Assembly (NCBI GenBank): GCA_016220045.1
Contig: JACRIP010000492.1
Location: forward strand, 1-17,214
From: Planctomycetota bacterium
Lineage (GTDB): Bacteria > Planctomycetota > MHYJ01 > WSZJ01 > JACPWG01
Reading direction: 5' to 3'
Length of the DNA: 17,214 nt
In this document: positions 6,989 through 15,980 of the stretch, piece by piece
How positions within the stretch are numbered: the stretch's first letter is position 1
Layout: each line of letters begins with the position of its first letter
Translations under genes and position numbers: made by a program
Notes under the pieces: generated by a model
Database searches by the model: none
Seen by the model: the letters and a program-made list of their open reading frames with translations, nothing else
Told to the model about the DNA's origin: nothing

Positions 6989-9900
6989 CTACCTCATCGC
7001 CCCCGGGGTCAGCAGCCACGTCTCCCAGTCCTTCTCCAGCGTCTCGATCTCCACTCCGGCGAACGCCTCATCGAACGCCTTGTCCTTGTCCTTCAGGCGC
7101 TTGAGCGCATCGTAGAACTTGTCCAGTACCCCCTTGTACTTCGGATGGTCCGTCGTCCACAGGAAGTAGCAGATCCCCCACCCCTCCGCATAGCAGAGCT
7201 GCGCGTCCGCATAGTACTGCTGCTGCGTGTACTTGAAGAGCTTCGCGAGCGGCACGTGCTTCTTCTGCCGCACCGCGTCCTTCACCTCCGTCACCCGGTC
7301 CCGGTTCACCCCGATCGCGAACTTCCCGCCGTCCCCGAACTCGCCGCCGTAGAAGTAGTCCGCCACCCCCTCGTTCACCCAGATCGGAATCTCCACGTCG
7401 CCGCCCATGTACAGGTGCAGGTACTGGTGGCTCGCCTCGTGATAGATGATGTGGAAGGTCTTCTTCCGCCCTTCGTCCACCGTCTTGTACGCCACCAGTT
7501 CGTTCTGCATCGGGCTGAAGTAGGCCGCCGCGCCGGAGACGCCGTTCTTCGCGGCGTACGCGTTGAACACGTCAAAGGCCTTGAAGACCTTCACCGTGAA
7601 TCGGGCATACCCCTTGGTCTCCCCCGCCTCCGTGGTCGTGAGCTTCTCCAGGTCCATCGGGAAGCGACGCCGGTACTCGGCAAGGATCGCCTCCAGGTGC
7701 TGGCCGAGCTCCTTGGCAAAGGCCTCGTCGCAGTCGTACTGGATCTCGTAGTGCGCGGTCAGGAAGCTCGCCCAGCCGGGCGGCAGCGTCGTGGCCCCGC
7801 CCCCGCCCGCGCTCTTGCGCGCCAGAAGCTTCACGAGCTGGTCCTCGTTGAGGAAGCCAAAGGTGCGCGCGACCAGGTGGAACTCCTCCGCCTTGCGCTG
7901 GCCGTAGCGCTTGCCCGAGGAGAAGCGCAGCGCATAGGCCTCGCCGTATCCCTGCACCACCAGGGTGGACAGCCAGAAGCCCTGATCGCCGGGGTAGCCC
8001 AGCCACGCCGCGGGGTTCTTGCCCACCGTCTCGCGCTGCGGCCGCGGCGGCGCGTCCTCCCACTTCGGGTTGTTCGTCTTCTCGTAATCGGCGAAGTTCT
8101 TCAGCGCGTCGTCGAGCGTCTCCGCCTTGCCCAGCGAGAGGAAGTCGAGCCCGATCGAGTAGTTCTCCGGGTCCGGCTGCCGCGACTTGAACTGCACCAG
8201 CGGCGTGACCTCCTGGTCCACGCGGAAGGCCGCATTCGCCTCCTTGGGCGGCGGAATCGTCTCCCAGCGGTCGGGTGGAGTCAGGCAGACGCCGTATTCG
8301 AGGTTGACGTACGCGTCGTCGCGCAGCGAGAGCGTCGGGCCCTTGCGCACGCCCTTCGGCACGTGGCCGATCCGGCCCGCCGCGTCCCCCGGCTTGGCCG
8401 GCGGCTTGCCGGGTCCCGGTCCGACGCCCGCCCCAGGTCCCGGTCCGGGCTTCTTGGGCGGAAGCGCCGCGATCTCGTCCGGCGCGAGCTTATGCAGGAG
8501 CCTCAGGTCGTCGACGTACAGCTCGCCCGCCTCGCCCGGCGAGAAATGCCAGAGACGCACGTCCACGACCCGCCCGAGATCCGCCATCCCCTCCTTGCTG
8601 AAGTTCGCGAACGGGACCTTCAGTTCTACCGCGCCGACATTGGTCAGGGGAATGACGTAGGCATAGTAGTCGGTGAGGCTGCTCTCGAAGCGCAGTTCGA
8701 CCTGCGCGAGCGAGGAGGCGGGCACGCGCACCCAGAGCGCGACCCCCTCGTAGCCGCGGAAGTCGGCGGCGGGCGTGTTCAGAATGAGTCCGCATCCCTG
8801 ATCGTTCCCGAAGGACCAGTGCAGCGAACCGGGCGCGCGCCCGGCCGTAGCGGGGTCGGTGGCGAGCGCCGCCTTTCCGCCCTCGACCTTCCAGGCCCCG
8901 AACTCGGCATCGCCCGCCCAGTCGGCGAGGACGAGCTCGACCTTCTTGCGCGCCTCGGCAAGCCGCGTCGCGAGCGCCGCCGCCTCCGGCGCCGTCCCGA
9001 GCCGGCGCAGCGCCGCCTCCAGCAACGCGGCGACCTCCTGGGCCCTGCCTGCGCTCTCGGCCGACGTGGCCGCCGCCAGTGCTTCGGCGACGCACGCGGC
9101 GCGCGCCGCCGCCAGGACCGCGGCCACGCGCTCCCGGTCGGCCGCCGGCACGCCGAACTCCGGCGCCGCCGCCTTGGGCGCCGCGAGCACGTCGAGGGCC
9201 GCTCCCCCGCCGCCGGTTTCCGCGAATTTCTCGGCGATGCGCACCTGCGCGCGCCACAGCGTCAGCCGGGCCTGATCGCGCCGCGCCGCGTACCACGGCG
9301 CGAAGCTGTCTACGGGCTCAGCCGTAGACGCTGCCTGCTCCCACGCCGCCGCCGCATCCTCCGCCTGCCCGGACTCGAGGAAGAGGGCCGCGAGCGCCGC
9401 GTACCGCGTCTCGCCCTTGGGCAGCACGGCGTCCGCGAGGCCGCGCAACGCGGCGGGCGACAAGTCCTTCCACGGCCGCACGATCTGCCCGCCCCCCACC
9501 CGCACCGACACGCCGTCCGCGCTCCCGCCGGCGAGATTCCCGCCGCCCATCGACTCGAAGCCCGGCAGCGAGGCGGCCGCGATCGGCCGCGCCGCGCCGC
9601 CGATTCCAGACGCCAGCCGGTCGCGCAGGGCGATGATCCGGTCGATCCCCGATGCGTACGCCTGCCACAACTCGCCCTTCCCGGCCGGATCGCCCTCGCG
9701 CCAGCGCGCGAGCATCCCGCGCCCCTCCTCCAGCTTCCACGCCTTCAGCTTCTCCGCGATCCGGGCGACCAGGGCCGCCTGCGCGTCCAGCGCGAGCGCC
9801 GCCGCCAGCCGCGGATCGACCTTGGTCGGATCGACCGCCGGGGTCTTCCCCGCGCCGCTCGTCAGGTCGGTCCCCGAGAGCGGAGTCACCTCCGCGACCG

Positions 9901-11650
9901 CCGGTCCCGCGGCCGCCGGCGCCGCCCGCTCCGCCAGGCGCGGAACTTTCGCCAGCACCAGCTCGACATCCGCCAGCGCGCCCCGGCCCAGGTGCTCGCG
10001 CACCTCGTTCGGCAACGGCGCGCCCTTCTCCGCGCAGAAGAGCGCCACGCCGTACGGCTCGCTCTCCCCCAGCCCGGCCGCCAGCAGGATCGCCAGCCGG
10101 TCGCGCGGGTCCAGCTCCGACCACGTCCGCGTGCTCGTCTCCCCTGCCGCCTCCGCCCCGCCCGCCGCACGCGGTCGCAGCACCACGTGGGCGCGCGTCG
10201 CCTCGGCCACGGTCCACGCCGTGCCGTCCCACCACGCGACCTCGACCGGCGGCGCGCTCGCGTCACGCACCCGCTCCTCCAGCTTGCGCGCGAGCCGCTC
10301 CAGCGCCTCGGCCTCGCGCAGCCGTCGCGCCACGCGCGCCCGGTGCCCCGGCGAACGCGTGCTCGCTTCGAGCACGCCCAGCGCCGACCGGGCCGCGCCG
10401 AACTCCTCCGCCAGAAGCGGCGCTTCGGCTCGGGCCATCGCCTGATCCCAGCCCGGTCCGTCCTCGCCGGTATCCACGTCCTCCGGGTTGGTCGCGCCGC
10501 CGGTCCGCGACCCGCTCGGGTTCGCCGCCGGCCCGTGCCGGAACCACGCGACCCCACCCAGGGTCAGGAGCACCGCCATCACGCCGACCACCGCGCCCGA
10601 CAGGAGCGACGGCCGGGTCACCGCCTGGGTCACGATCGTCGCATCGCCCGGCCCGCGCAGATGCCCCATGCTGAACCGCTGCGAATCGAGGATCGCCTCG
10701 GCGGCGTCGAGCGTGTCCTTCTTGACGAACCCCTTCTCGAGCAGGATCTCGGTCAGCTTGCGCTGCATGCCCAGCTTGCCCGCTTCCGCCTGGATGCGCC
10801 GCGCTTCATCCATCTGTTCCGGGGCGACGAGGTCGTTCTCCTCCAGGATGCGATCGATCCGGTCGGCTTCCTCGTCGCTGAGCTGCACGACGCGCAACGG
10901 CCGGATGTTCGCGTCGGGTCGACGCAGGCGCACGATGTCCATCAGGCGCTTCGCGTCCGTCAGGCGCAGGATGTCTTGCGCCACCAGCACGTCGGCCAGC
11001 CCCTGCCGCATCCCGGCCGTGCGGTTCAAGCGCATTTGCGCGCCGAGCGCCTTCTGCACTTCGGCGGCCGAAGCCAGGCGATTCGAGATGGCCGCCGACC
11101 CGAAGAGCAGATCGTCCGTGCCGCCGTAAATCGTCGAGCCGGCGCCGGCCGCCGCGCGCACGCCGCCGGACTCCGGCGTCCCGCCGCCGACGCGCAGATA
11201 CACCACGAGCGCGAACAGCGCCTCGCTGTCCAGGTAGTGCCTCTCGACCAGAATCTCGGTCAGCCGCAGCCGGCAGCCGCATACCTCGGTCTGCTCGGCG
11301 AGCGCCTCCGCCTCCGCCACCTGGGTCTTCACCAGCAAGAGATACCTCGCCGCTACGTCGACCACCTTACGGTCGTCCTCCGGCGACAGGGTGATATTCG
11401 CCACCTCGGACCGGCGCAACGGGCGGATCGAGGTCAACGACTGCAGCCGCCGCAGCTCGTCCGCCTTCGCCGCCGTCAGCGCGCCCTGTTCGACGAGCAC
11501 GTCGGCGACGCCCACCGGCAGCCCGAGCGCGCGGATCCGCGCCGCGCCCATGAGCGCGATCGTCAGGTCCGCCTCCGCCACCAGCTTCTCATGGCGCAGC
11601 AGATTGGCAAACGCCTTGTCGCCCGTACTATCGACTTCCGGTCCCGGCAT
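6989..11650 (-). CDS. Giant membrane-anchored protein with duplicated helical repeats and a C-terminal HExxH zinc-peptidase domain
   Basis: This protein has 1553 residues from the ATG at 11650, chosen because GGGAG lies about 7 nt upstream; the GTG at 11701 has no such site. Residues 14-152 and 183-321 are two copies of a 139-residue segment. Each holds four helical-hairpin units of the type VADVLVEQGALT / LTEILVERHYLD, resembling the N-terminal MshE/GspE helical module. A single membrane span lies at about 349-370. The remainder is probably outside the cytoplasmic membrane: Ala-rich helical, TPR-like stretches (about 400-910), a beta-sandwich resembling CIA30/CBM11 (about 909-1051, GYEGVALWVRVP...LYVDDLRLL), a Pro/Gly linker (1064-1088), a possible PsbP-like domain (1107-1266), and a gluzincin-type peptidase domain (about 1295-1553). 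The last has HEASH at 1404-1408 and Glu1427 in WVNEG as likely zinc ligands, as in DUF1570/peptidase MA-like proteins. Substrate is unknown. The minus frame is correct: its motifs are coherent, while the opposite frame is an Arg/Leu-rich shadow. Confidence 0.88.
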   Translation of the reverse strand: MPGPEVDSTGDKAFANLLRHEKLVAEADLTIALMGAARIRALGLPVGVADVLVEQGALTAAKADELRRLQSLTSIRPLRRSEVANITLSPEDDRKVVDVAARYLLLVKTQVAEAEALAEQTEVCGCRLRLTEILVERHYLDSEALFALVVYLRVGGGTPESGGVRAAAGAGSTIYGGTDDLLFGSAAISNRLASAAEVQKALGAQMRLNRTAGMRQGLADVLVAQDILRLTDAKRLMDIVRLRRPDANIRPLRVVQLSDEEADRIDRILEENDLVAPEQMDEARRIQAEAGKLGMQRKLTEILLEKGFVKKDTLDAAEAILDSQRFSMGHLRGPGDATIVTQAVTRPSLLSGAVVGVMAVLLTLGGVAWFRHGPAANPSGSRTGGATNPEDVDTGEDGPGWDQAMARAEAPLLAEEFGAARSALGVLEASTRSPGHRARVARRLREAEALERLARKLEERVRDASAPPVEVAWWDGTAWTVAEATRAHVVLRPRAAGGAEAAGETSTRTWSELDPRDRLAILLAAGLGESEPYGVALFCAEKGAPLPNEVREHLGRGALADVELVLAKVPRLAERAAPAAAGPAVAEVTPLSGTDLTSGAGKTPAVDPTKVDPRLAAALALDAQAALVARIAEKLKAWKLEEGRGMLARWREGDPAGKGELWQAYASGIDRIIALRDRLASGIGGAARPIAAASLPGFESMGGGNLAGGSADGVSVRVGGGQIVRPWKDLSPAALRGLADAVLPKGETRYAALAALFLESGQAEDAAAAWEQAASTAEPVDSFAPWYAARRDQARLTLWRAQVRIAEKFAETGGGGAALDVLAAPKAAAPEFGVPAADRERVAAVLAAARAACVAEALAAATSAESAGRAQEVAALLEAALRRLGTAPEAAALATRLAEARKKVELVLADWAGDAEFGAWKVEGGKAALATDPATAGRAPGSLHWSFGNDQGCGLILNTPAADFRGYEGVALWVRVPASSLAQVELRFESSLTDYYAYVIPLTNVGAVELKVPFANFSKEGMADLGRVVDVRLWHFSPGEAGELYVDDLRLLHKLAPDEIAALPPKKPGPGPGAGVGPGPGKPPAKPGDAAGRIGHVPKGVRKGPTLSLRDDAYVNLEYGVCLTPPDRWETIPPPKEANAAFRVDQEVTPLVQFKSRQPDPENYSIGLDFLSLGKAETLDDALKNFADYEKTNNPKWEDAPPRPQRETVGKNPAAWLGYPGDQGFWLSTLVVQGYGEAYALRFSSGKRYGQRKAEEFHLVARTFGFLNEDQLVKLLARKSAGGGGATTLPPGWASFLTAHYEIQYDCDEAFAKELGQHLEAILAEYRRRFPMDLEKLTTTEAGETKGYARFTVKVFKAFDVFNAYAAKNGVSGAAAYFSPMQNELVAYKTVDEGRKKTFHIIYHEASHQYLHLYMGGDVEIPIWVNEGVADYFYGGEFGDGGKFAIGVNRDRVTEVKDAVRQKKHVPLAKLFKYTQQQYYADAQLCYAEGWGICYFLWTTDHPKYKGVLDKFYDALKRLKDKDKAFDEAFAGVEIETLEKDWETWLLTPGAMR

Positions 11651-11727
11651 GTTCTTTCTCCCGTCGACAATCGAGGGACGCCCGAATGGTCGGTCCCGCA
11701 CTCGTTAAGTGTTTGATGGCGCGGCCA

Positions 11728-11903
11728 GGGTTTGGAGGTTTAGGGGTTTGGAAGTTTAGGAGTTCTCTAAAGCGCAAACCTAGCTCGCTTTCAACCTCCT
11801 CGTGGACCTTCAATAGGCGATTCTCCCAAGGTCTCGCGCCGTGGACTCTGCGTGTCGTGCAACCCCAACTTCTAAACGTCCAAACCGCCAAACGTCCAAA
11901 CCC
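11728..11903. repeat. Inverted pair of 8-nt-period GTTTRGNN arrays
   Basis: The left arm at 11728-11764 has GTTT at 11730, 11738, 11746 and 11754, exactly 8 nt apart. The right arm, 11867-11903, is its reverse complement at 32 of 37 positions, with AAAC at 11874, 11882, 11890 and 11898, again exactly 8 nt apart. The arms enclose about 100 nt, so transcript or single strand could form a long hairpin. On the minus strand the right arm begins within a few bases of the pnkp stop codon. It may serve as a transcription end or mRNA stabiliser for hen1-pnkp. The remaining part of the 255-nt gap holds only the ribosome-binding site of the giant gene. Confidence 0.85.
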
Positions 11904-11905
11904 CG

Positions 11906-14593
11906 CTAGAGCCGCGGGTCCACCGGCTCCGATTCGAGCGCGAGCACGCCGAAGACGCATTCGTGGACCCGCCGGAGCGGCTCGCCGCGCGCAAAGCGTT
12001 CCAGCGCTTCCACGCCGAGCGCGAACTCGCGCGTGGCGAGCGAACGCTTGTGGCCGAGGCCGCGCTCGCGCAGCCGGTCGAGCTGCTCCGGGTCGGTGTA
12101 GCCCGGCCCGTAGATGATCCGCAGATACTCCCGGCCACGGCACTTCACCGCCGGCTGGATCACTCCCCGCCGGCCCATCGTGACAAAGTCGAGCGGCTTC
12201 ACCACCATGCCCTCGCCGCCGCGCGCCGTCAACTCCTCCCACCAGGCCGTGCCCGCCGCGACCGCCGCCGGGTCGGCCAGCGGGATCTCCCGGTGCGCGG
12301 TGGCGAGGAAGGTCGTCGGATCGGCCGCCGCGAGACGCGCGAGCAGCGCGAGATGCCAGAGATGATTGCGGTCCACGTGCGCTTTGCCCTCGGTGGCGAG
12401 GACGTGGAAAGGCGCAACCCGCACGCCGGCGAGTCCCTGCACTTCCCAGCAGTAGCGGCGGTAGGCGGCGCGATAGAGGTCTACGGAATTCGCCTGACCG
12501 GCGAGGCGGGCCGCGACCTCTCCGGCCGGCACCCCGCGCGCCGTCGCCGCCTCGGCCGCCGCACGCGCCGCCGCCAGCGCCGCCGCCCCCGCAGTCCCGA
12601 CCGGCGCGTACAGCTCTTCGACCAGAGCGCGCGCCTTGGCGTTCCACGGCAACACCTCGGCGTCGAGCACGGCCCAATCGGTCGCCAGCTCAGCCCACAG
12701 ACCGGCGGCGCTCCAGGCGGCCCGCACCCGCTCGAGCAGCTCCTCTTCCATGGCGCGCGACTCGAAGAACGCCCGGCCGGTGCGCGTGACGATGGCGCCG
12801 CGACGACCGTTCACCGCGCCAAAGCGCCGGCATGCCGCTTCGGCGTCGCGGCAGACCACGAGCACCGCGCGGCTGCCCATGTGCTTCTCCTCGCACACGA
12901 CCCGCGCCACCCCGCTCTCGGCGAAGTACCGGAACACCTCGGCCGGGTGTTCGAGCAGGCCGGGGAGGCGCGAGGTGGCGCCCGGCGACATCGTGGGCGG
13001 CAGGTAGACCAGCCAGCGCGGGTCTGCGGCGAAGCGGCTCATGATCTCAAGTGCGGCCGCGGCGTGTTCGGGCGGGATCGTCACCGTGGGCACCAGCCGG
13101 GTCTCGACCACGCGCTTGCCGTGGACGTCCTCCAGGTGGAGCAGGTCGTCATGCCGCCACTGCAGCGAGGGCGCGGGCGTCGCGGCGGCCGCCGCCACGT
13201 GGCGTTCCGACGGCGGCGGCGCCAGGGGTTTGGCCGGCGCCACGTACTGCCGGCGCGCGGGCACCGACACCAGCTCGCGCTCGGGGTAGCGCAGGGCCGA
13301 GAGCTTGCCGCCGAACACGCAGCCGGTATCGAGGTTGATGGTGCCGTTCAGCCATTCCGCCTCGACCGTCGGGGTATGCCCGTAGGCCACGTACGCGCGG
13401 CCGCGGTAGGAGGCGGCCCAGTCCAGGCGCACGGGCAGGCCGAACTCGTCGGTCTCCCCCGTGGTTTCGCCGTAGAGGGCGAAATCGCGGACGCGTGCGG
13501 AGGCGCGCCCCTGGTAGTCTTCGCGCATGCCGGCGTGGGCCACGACCAGCTTGCCGTCGTCGAGCACGAAATGGGAGACGAGGCGGTCGGCGAACGTGCA
13601 GTACTCCGGCACAAAGGCGGCGCGTTCGGCCTCGGGCAGGGCGGCGATCTGGGCGATGCTGGCGTCGAGACCGTGGGTGATGCGCACGGTCTTGCCGCGC
13701 AGGTGGCGCATGAGCTTGAGGTCGTGGTTTCCGGGCACGCAGAGCGCGGCGCCGGCGCGGGTCATCGCCATCACGCGGCGGACCACCTCGACAACGCGCG
13801 GGCCGCGGTCCACGAGGTCGCCGAGGAAGATCGCGCGCCGGCCCGCCGGATGGCGCCAGATCCCGTCCGCTGGATCGGGGCGATACCCGAGGCGATCGAG
13901 GAGCGCGTCCAGTTCGTCGCCGCAGCCGTGCACGTCGCCGATCAGGTCGAAGGGCCCGTGGTCGTCGCGCTTGTCGGTCCACAGGCGCGTGCGCCGGACC
14001 TCGGCGCCGGCGATGGCGGCATCGCTGTCGAGGACGTAGACGTAGCGGAAGCCCTCGTCGCGCAGCGAGCGCAGGGCGCTGCGCAATTCGCGGCAGTGGA
14101 CGCGGACGACGTGGGGCCCGAAATCGCGGCCGGGGCGGTGGCGGTTGCGCTCGATGCACACGCGTTCGGGCAGGTTGAAGACGATGGCGACGGGCAGGAC
14201 GTCGTGCGCGCGCGCCAGCTCGATGAACTGCTTGCGGGAATCGGCGCGGACGTTGGTCGCGTCCACCACGGTGAGCCGGCCGCGGCGCAGGCGCACGCCG
14301 ACGATATGGTGGAGGAGGTCGAAGGCCTCGCGGGTGGCGGACTGGTCGGTCTCGTCGTCGCACACGATGCCGCGGCAGGAGTCGGAGCTGACGATCTCGG
14401 TCGGCTTGAAGTGGCGCAGCGCGAAGGTGGACTTGCCGCAGCCGCTCGGGCCGACGAGGAGCACGAGCGCGAGCTCGGGTACGGTGAGCACCGGACCCGC
14501 AGCGGCGGGCGCCGGCGGGGGCGGAGGCGTCGTCGGCGCGGGCGCCGGGGCCGGCTCCGATGGCTGGTTCGCGGCGGGCAGGGGGTCAGGCAT
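11906..14593 (-). CDS. pnkp: Polynucleotide kinase-phosphatase (RNA end-healing and sealing enzyme)
   Basis: The protein has 895 residues in three domains. The 5'-kinase (about 40-205) has the P-loop GPSGCGKST (48-56). The calcineurin-like 2',3'-phosphatase (about 215-450) has GDVHG (219-223), GDLVDRG (258-264) and GNHD (288-291). The adenylyltransferase/ligase domain (about 478-895) has nucleotidyl Lys570 in EEKHMGSR, EGMVVKP (794-800) and Lys817. In the known bacterial system it repairs RNAs cut by ribotoxins: it removes 2',3'-phosphates, phosphorylates 5'-OH ends and, with Hen1, seals them. The ATG at 14593 is chosen because it overlaps the hen1 stop by 8 nt, with AAGGG just upstream; a further 18 codons would run into hen1. 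Before the kinase is a Pro/Ala-rich tail (about 12-34), and the ligase carries an Ala-rich insert (about 665-700). Both are probably disordered. All catalytic motifs are intact. Confidence 0.96.
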   Translation of the reverse strand: MPDPLPAANQPSEPAPAPAPTTPPPPPAPAAAGPVLTVPELALVLLVGPSGCGKSTFALRHFKPTEIVSSDSCRGIVCDDETDQSATREAFDLLHHIVGVRLRRGRLTVVDATNVRADSRKQFIELARAHDVLPVAIVFNLPERVCIERNRHRPGRDFGPHVVRVHCRELRSALRSLRDEGFRYVYVLDSDAAIAGAEVRRTRLWTDKRDDHGPFDLIGDVHGCGDELDALLDRLGYRPDPADGIWRHPAGRRAIFLGDLVDRGPRVVEVVRRVMAMTRAGAALCVPGNHDLKLMRHLRGKTVRITHGLDASIAQIAALPEAERAAFVPEYCTFADRLVSHFVLDDGKLVVAHAGMREDYQGRASARVRDFALYGETTGETDEFGLPVRLDWAASYRGRAYVAYGHTPTVEAEWLNGTINLDTGCVFGGKLSALRYPERELVSVPARRQYVAPAKPLAPPPSERHVAAAAATPAPSLQWRHDDLLHLEDVHGKRVVETRLVPTVTIPPEHAAAALEIMSRFAADPRWLVYLPPTMSPGATSRLPGLLEHPAEVFRYFAESGVARVVCEEKHMGSRAVLVVCRDAEAACRRFGAVNGRRGAIVTRTGRAFFESRAMEEELLERVRAAWSAAGLWAELATDWAVLDAEVLPWNAKARALVEELYAPVGTAGAAALAAARAAAEAATARGVPAGEVAARLAGQANSVDLYRAAYRRYCWEVQGLAGVRVAPFHVLATEGKAHVDRNHLWHLALLARLAAADPTTFLATAHREIPLADPAAVAAGTAWWEELTARGGEGMVVKPLDFVTMGRRGVIQPAVKCRGREYLRIIYGPGYTDPEQLDRLRERGLGHKRSLATREFALGVEALERFARGEPLRRVHECVFGVLALESEPVDPRL

Positions 14594-15980
14594 GGGCGGC
14601 CCTTTCGAAGACCGCGAGTTGCGTGGGCGGGCCGACTTCGGGGTCATCCGGTCCGACCGGGCGGAACGCGACCGAGTAGCCGTGGGCCGCGCCCAGGCGC
14701 GCGCACCAGGTGCGGAATTCGACGCGCGACCACTCGAACCGGTGGTCGCCGTGCCGCCGCTTTCCGGGGGCGAGGCCGGTCATGCGCACGTTGTACTCGA
14801 CGTTCGGCGTGGTGACGACGAGGCGGCGCGGGGCCGCGCACTCGAAGACCGCGCGCTCCAGCGCGGGCAGGCGGTCGGGGTCGACGTGTTCGATGACTTC
14901 GACGAGCGCGGCGGCGTCGAAACCCTTGATGCGCTCGTCGCGGTAGACCAGCGAGCCCTGGAGCAGCTTGATCGCCGGGCGCTGGGCGGGCGGGCGCCGG
15001 TCGAGGTGGAGGCGGGCGGCGGCGCGTTCCAGGGAGCGCGCGCCGACGTCATAGCCGACCAGCTCGCGCATGCCGGTCTCGTGGGCGAGCGCCTCGAGCA
15101 GGCGCCCTTCCCCGCAGCCGAGATCGAGGACGCGCGCGGGCATCAGGCCGTCGCCGCGCAACGCCGCCGCGACTGCGGCCACGCGTTGCTGGTAGAGCGT
15201 CAGCTCGGCCGGCGCGTAGGTGGATTCCTCATCGTCCGTTTCCTCGTCCGGGCCGCCCAGCCGTTCGAGCGCGGCGCGCGCCAGTCCGCCGCGGTAGCGC
15301 AGGTAGCGGCGGACGATGAGCTCGCGCAGCGGATGGGTGGGCAGCCAGCCTTCGCCGCGGCGCAGCAGCTTCTCCACTTCGTCGGCGCCGACCCAGTAGT
15401 GTTTGGCGTCGTCGAGCACCGGGAGCAGGACGTAGAGGTGGGTGAGCAGGTCGCGCACGGTGGTGCGCGCGGAGAGGCGGAGCGACCAGACGCGGCGCGC
15501 GGCCGGATCGTCGGCCGGGCAGGGCTCGGCGACGACCTGATAGCCGAGGGGCTCGAAGAGTCCGGCGGCGAGGCGGGGTCCGCCTGCGCAGTGGACCGCG
15601 GGGCAGCAGGCTTCCAAGGGGAGCAGCTCGGTGGCGCGCTCGGGGCGTTCCTTGCTGCGGCCGGAGAGGGCGGTGGAATAGACGTCGGCGAGCGCGACGG
15701 CGAGGAAGCTGGAGGCGACGTAGGGGCGATCATTGACGTACTGTTCGAGGCCGGCGGCGCGCCCTCCTCCGCCGCCGCTCGAGCCCTGGCGGCGGACCAG
15801 CCCGACGGGGTCGACGTCCACCCAGAGCGCGGCGGTGCAACGCTCCGCGCCGGCCTCCGGGTAGAACACGTAGGCGCGGCCGAAGGCGAGGTCCTTGGTG
15901 AAGAGATTCGCCGGGTTCTTGAGCAGGAGGAACCCGAGATCGGTGGCATCCTGCGCGGTGCAGGTGAGGGAGAGGAACAC
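14586..15980 (-). CDS. hen1: 3'-terminal RNA ribose 2'-O-methyltransferase Hen1
   Basis: The protein has 464 residues, close to the usual bacterial Hen1 length. The N-terminal half, which in characterised systems activates the ligase of Pnkp, has LEQYVNDRPY (78-87) and DDAKHYWVG (190-198). The C-terminal methyltransferase has LDLGCGEG (285-292, SAM binding) and the metal-binding set E361, E364, H365 (EVIEH) with H410 or H413 (HGDH), which positions the terminal ribose. It methylates the 2'-OH of the damaged 3' end before Pnkp seals it. The GTG at 15980 is chosen because translation then starts VFLSLT, matching the family's beginning, and GGGGG lies about 8 nt before it. The longer frame to 16163 adds low-complexity Pro/Arg sequence. 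The coding end overlaps the pnkp start (ATGCCTGA), so the two genes form one operon. Confidence 0.95.
   Translation of the reverse strand: MFLSLTCTAQDATDLGFLLLKNPANLFTKDLAFGRAYVFYPEAGAERCTAALWVDVDPVGLVRRQGSSGGGGGRAAGLEQYVNDRPYVASSFLAVALADVYSTALSGRSKERPERATELLPLEACCPAVHCAGGPRLAAGLFEPLGYQVVAEPCPADDPAARRVWSLRLSARTTVRDLLTHLYVLLPVLDDAKHYWVGADEVEKLLRRGEGWLPTHPLRELIVRRYLRYRGGLARAALERLGGPDEETDDEESTYAPAELTLYQQRVAAVAAALRGDGLMPARVLDLGCGEGRLLEALAHETGMRELVGYDVGARSLERAAARLHLDRRPPAQRPAIKLLQGSLVYRDERIKGFDAAALVEVIEHVDPDRLPALERAVFECAAPRRLVVTTPNVEYNVRMTGLAPGKRRHGDHRFEWSRVEFRTWCARLGAAHGYSVAFRPVGPDDPEVGPPTQLAVFERAAHA

Noticed and set aside
6968..11716. A 1582-codon open frame on the plus strand opposite the giant gene
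   Set aside because: Its translation is Arg/Leu/Pro-rich without domains, typical of the antisense shadow of a high-GC gene; the minus strand carries membrane, linker and HExxH motifs in one frame.
11963..14815. A 950-codon open frame on the plus strand opposite pnkp
   Set aside because: The minus-strand frame has all kinase, phosphatase and ligase motifs; the plus frame has none and crosses the pnkp-hen1 junction.
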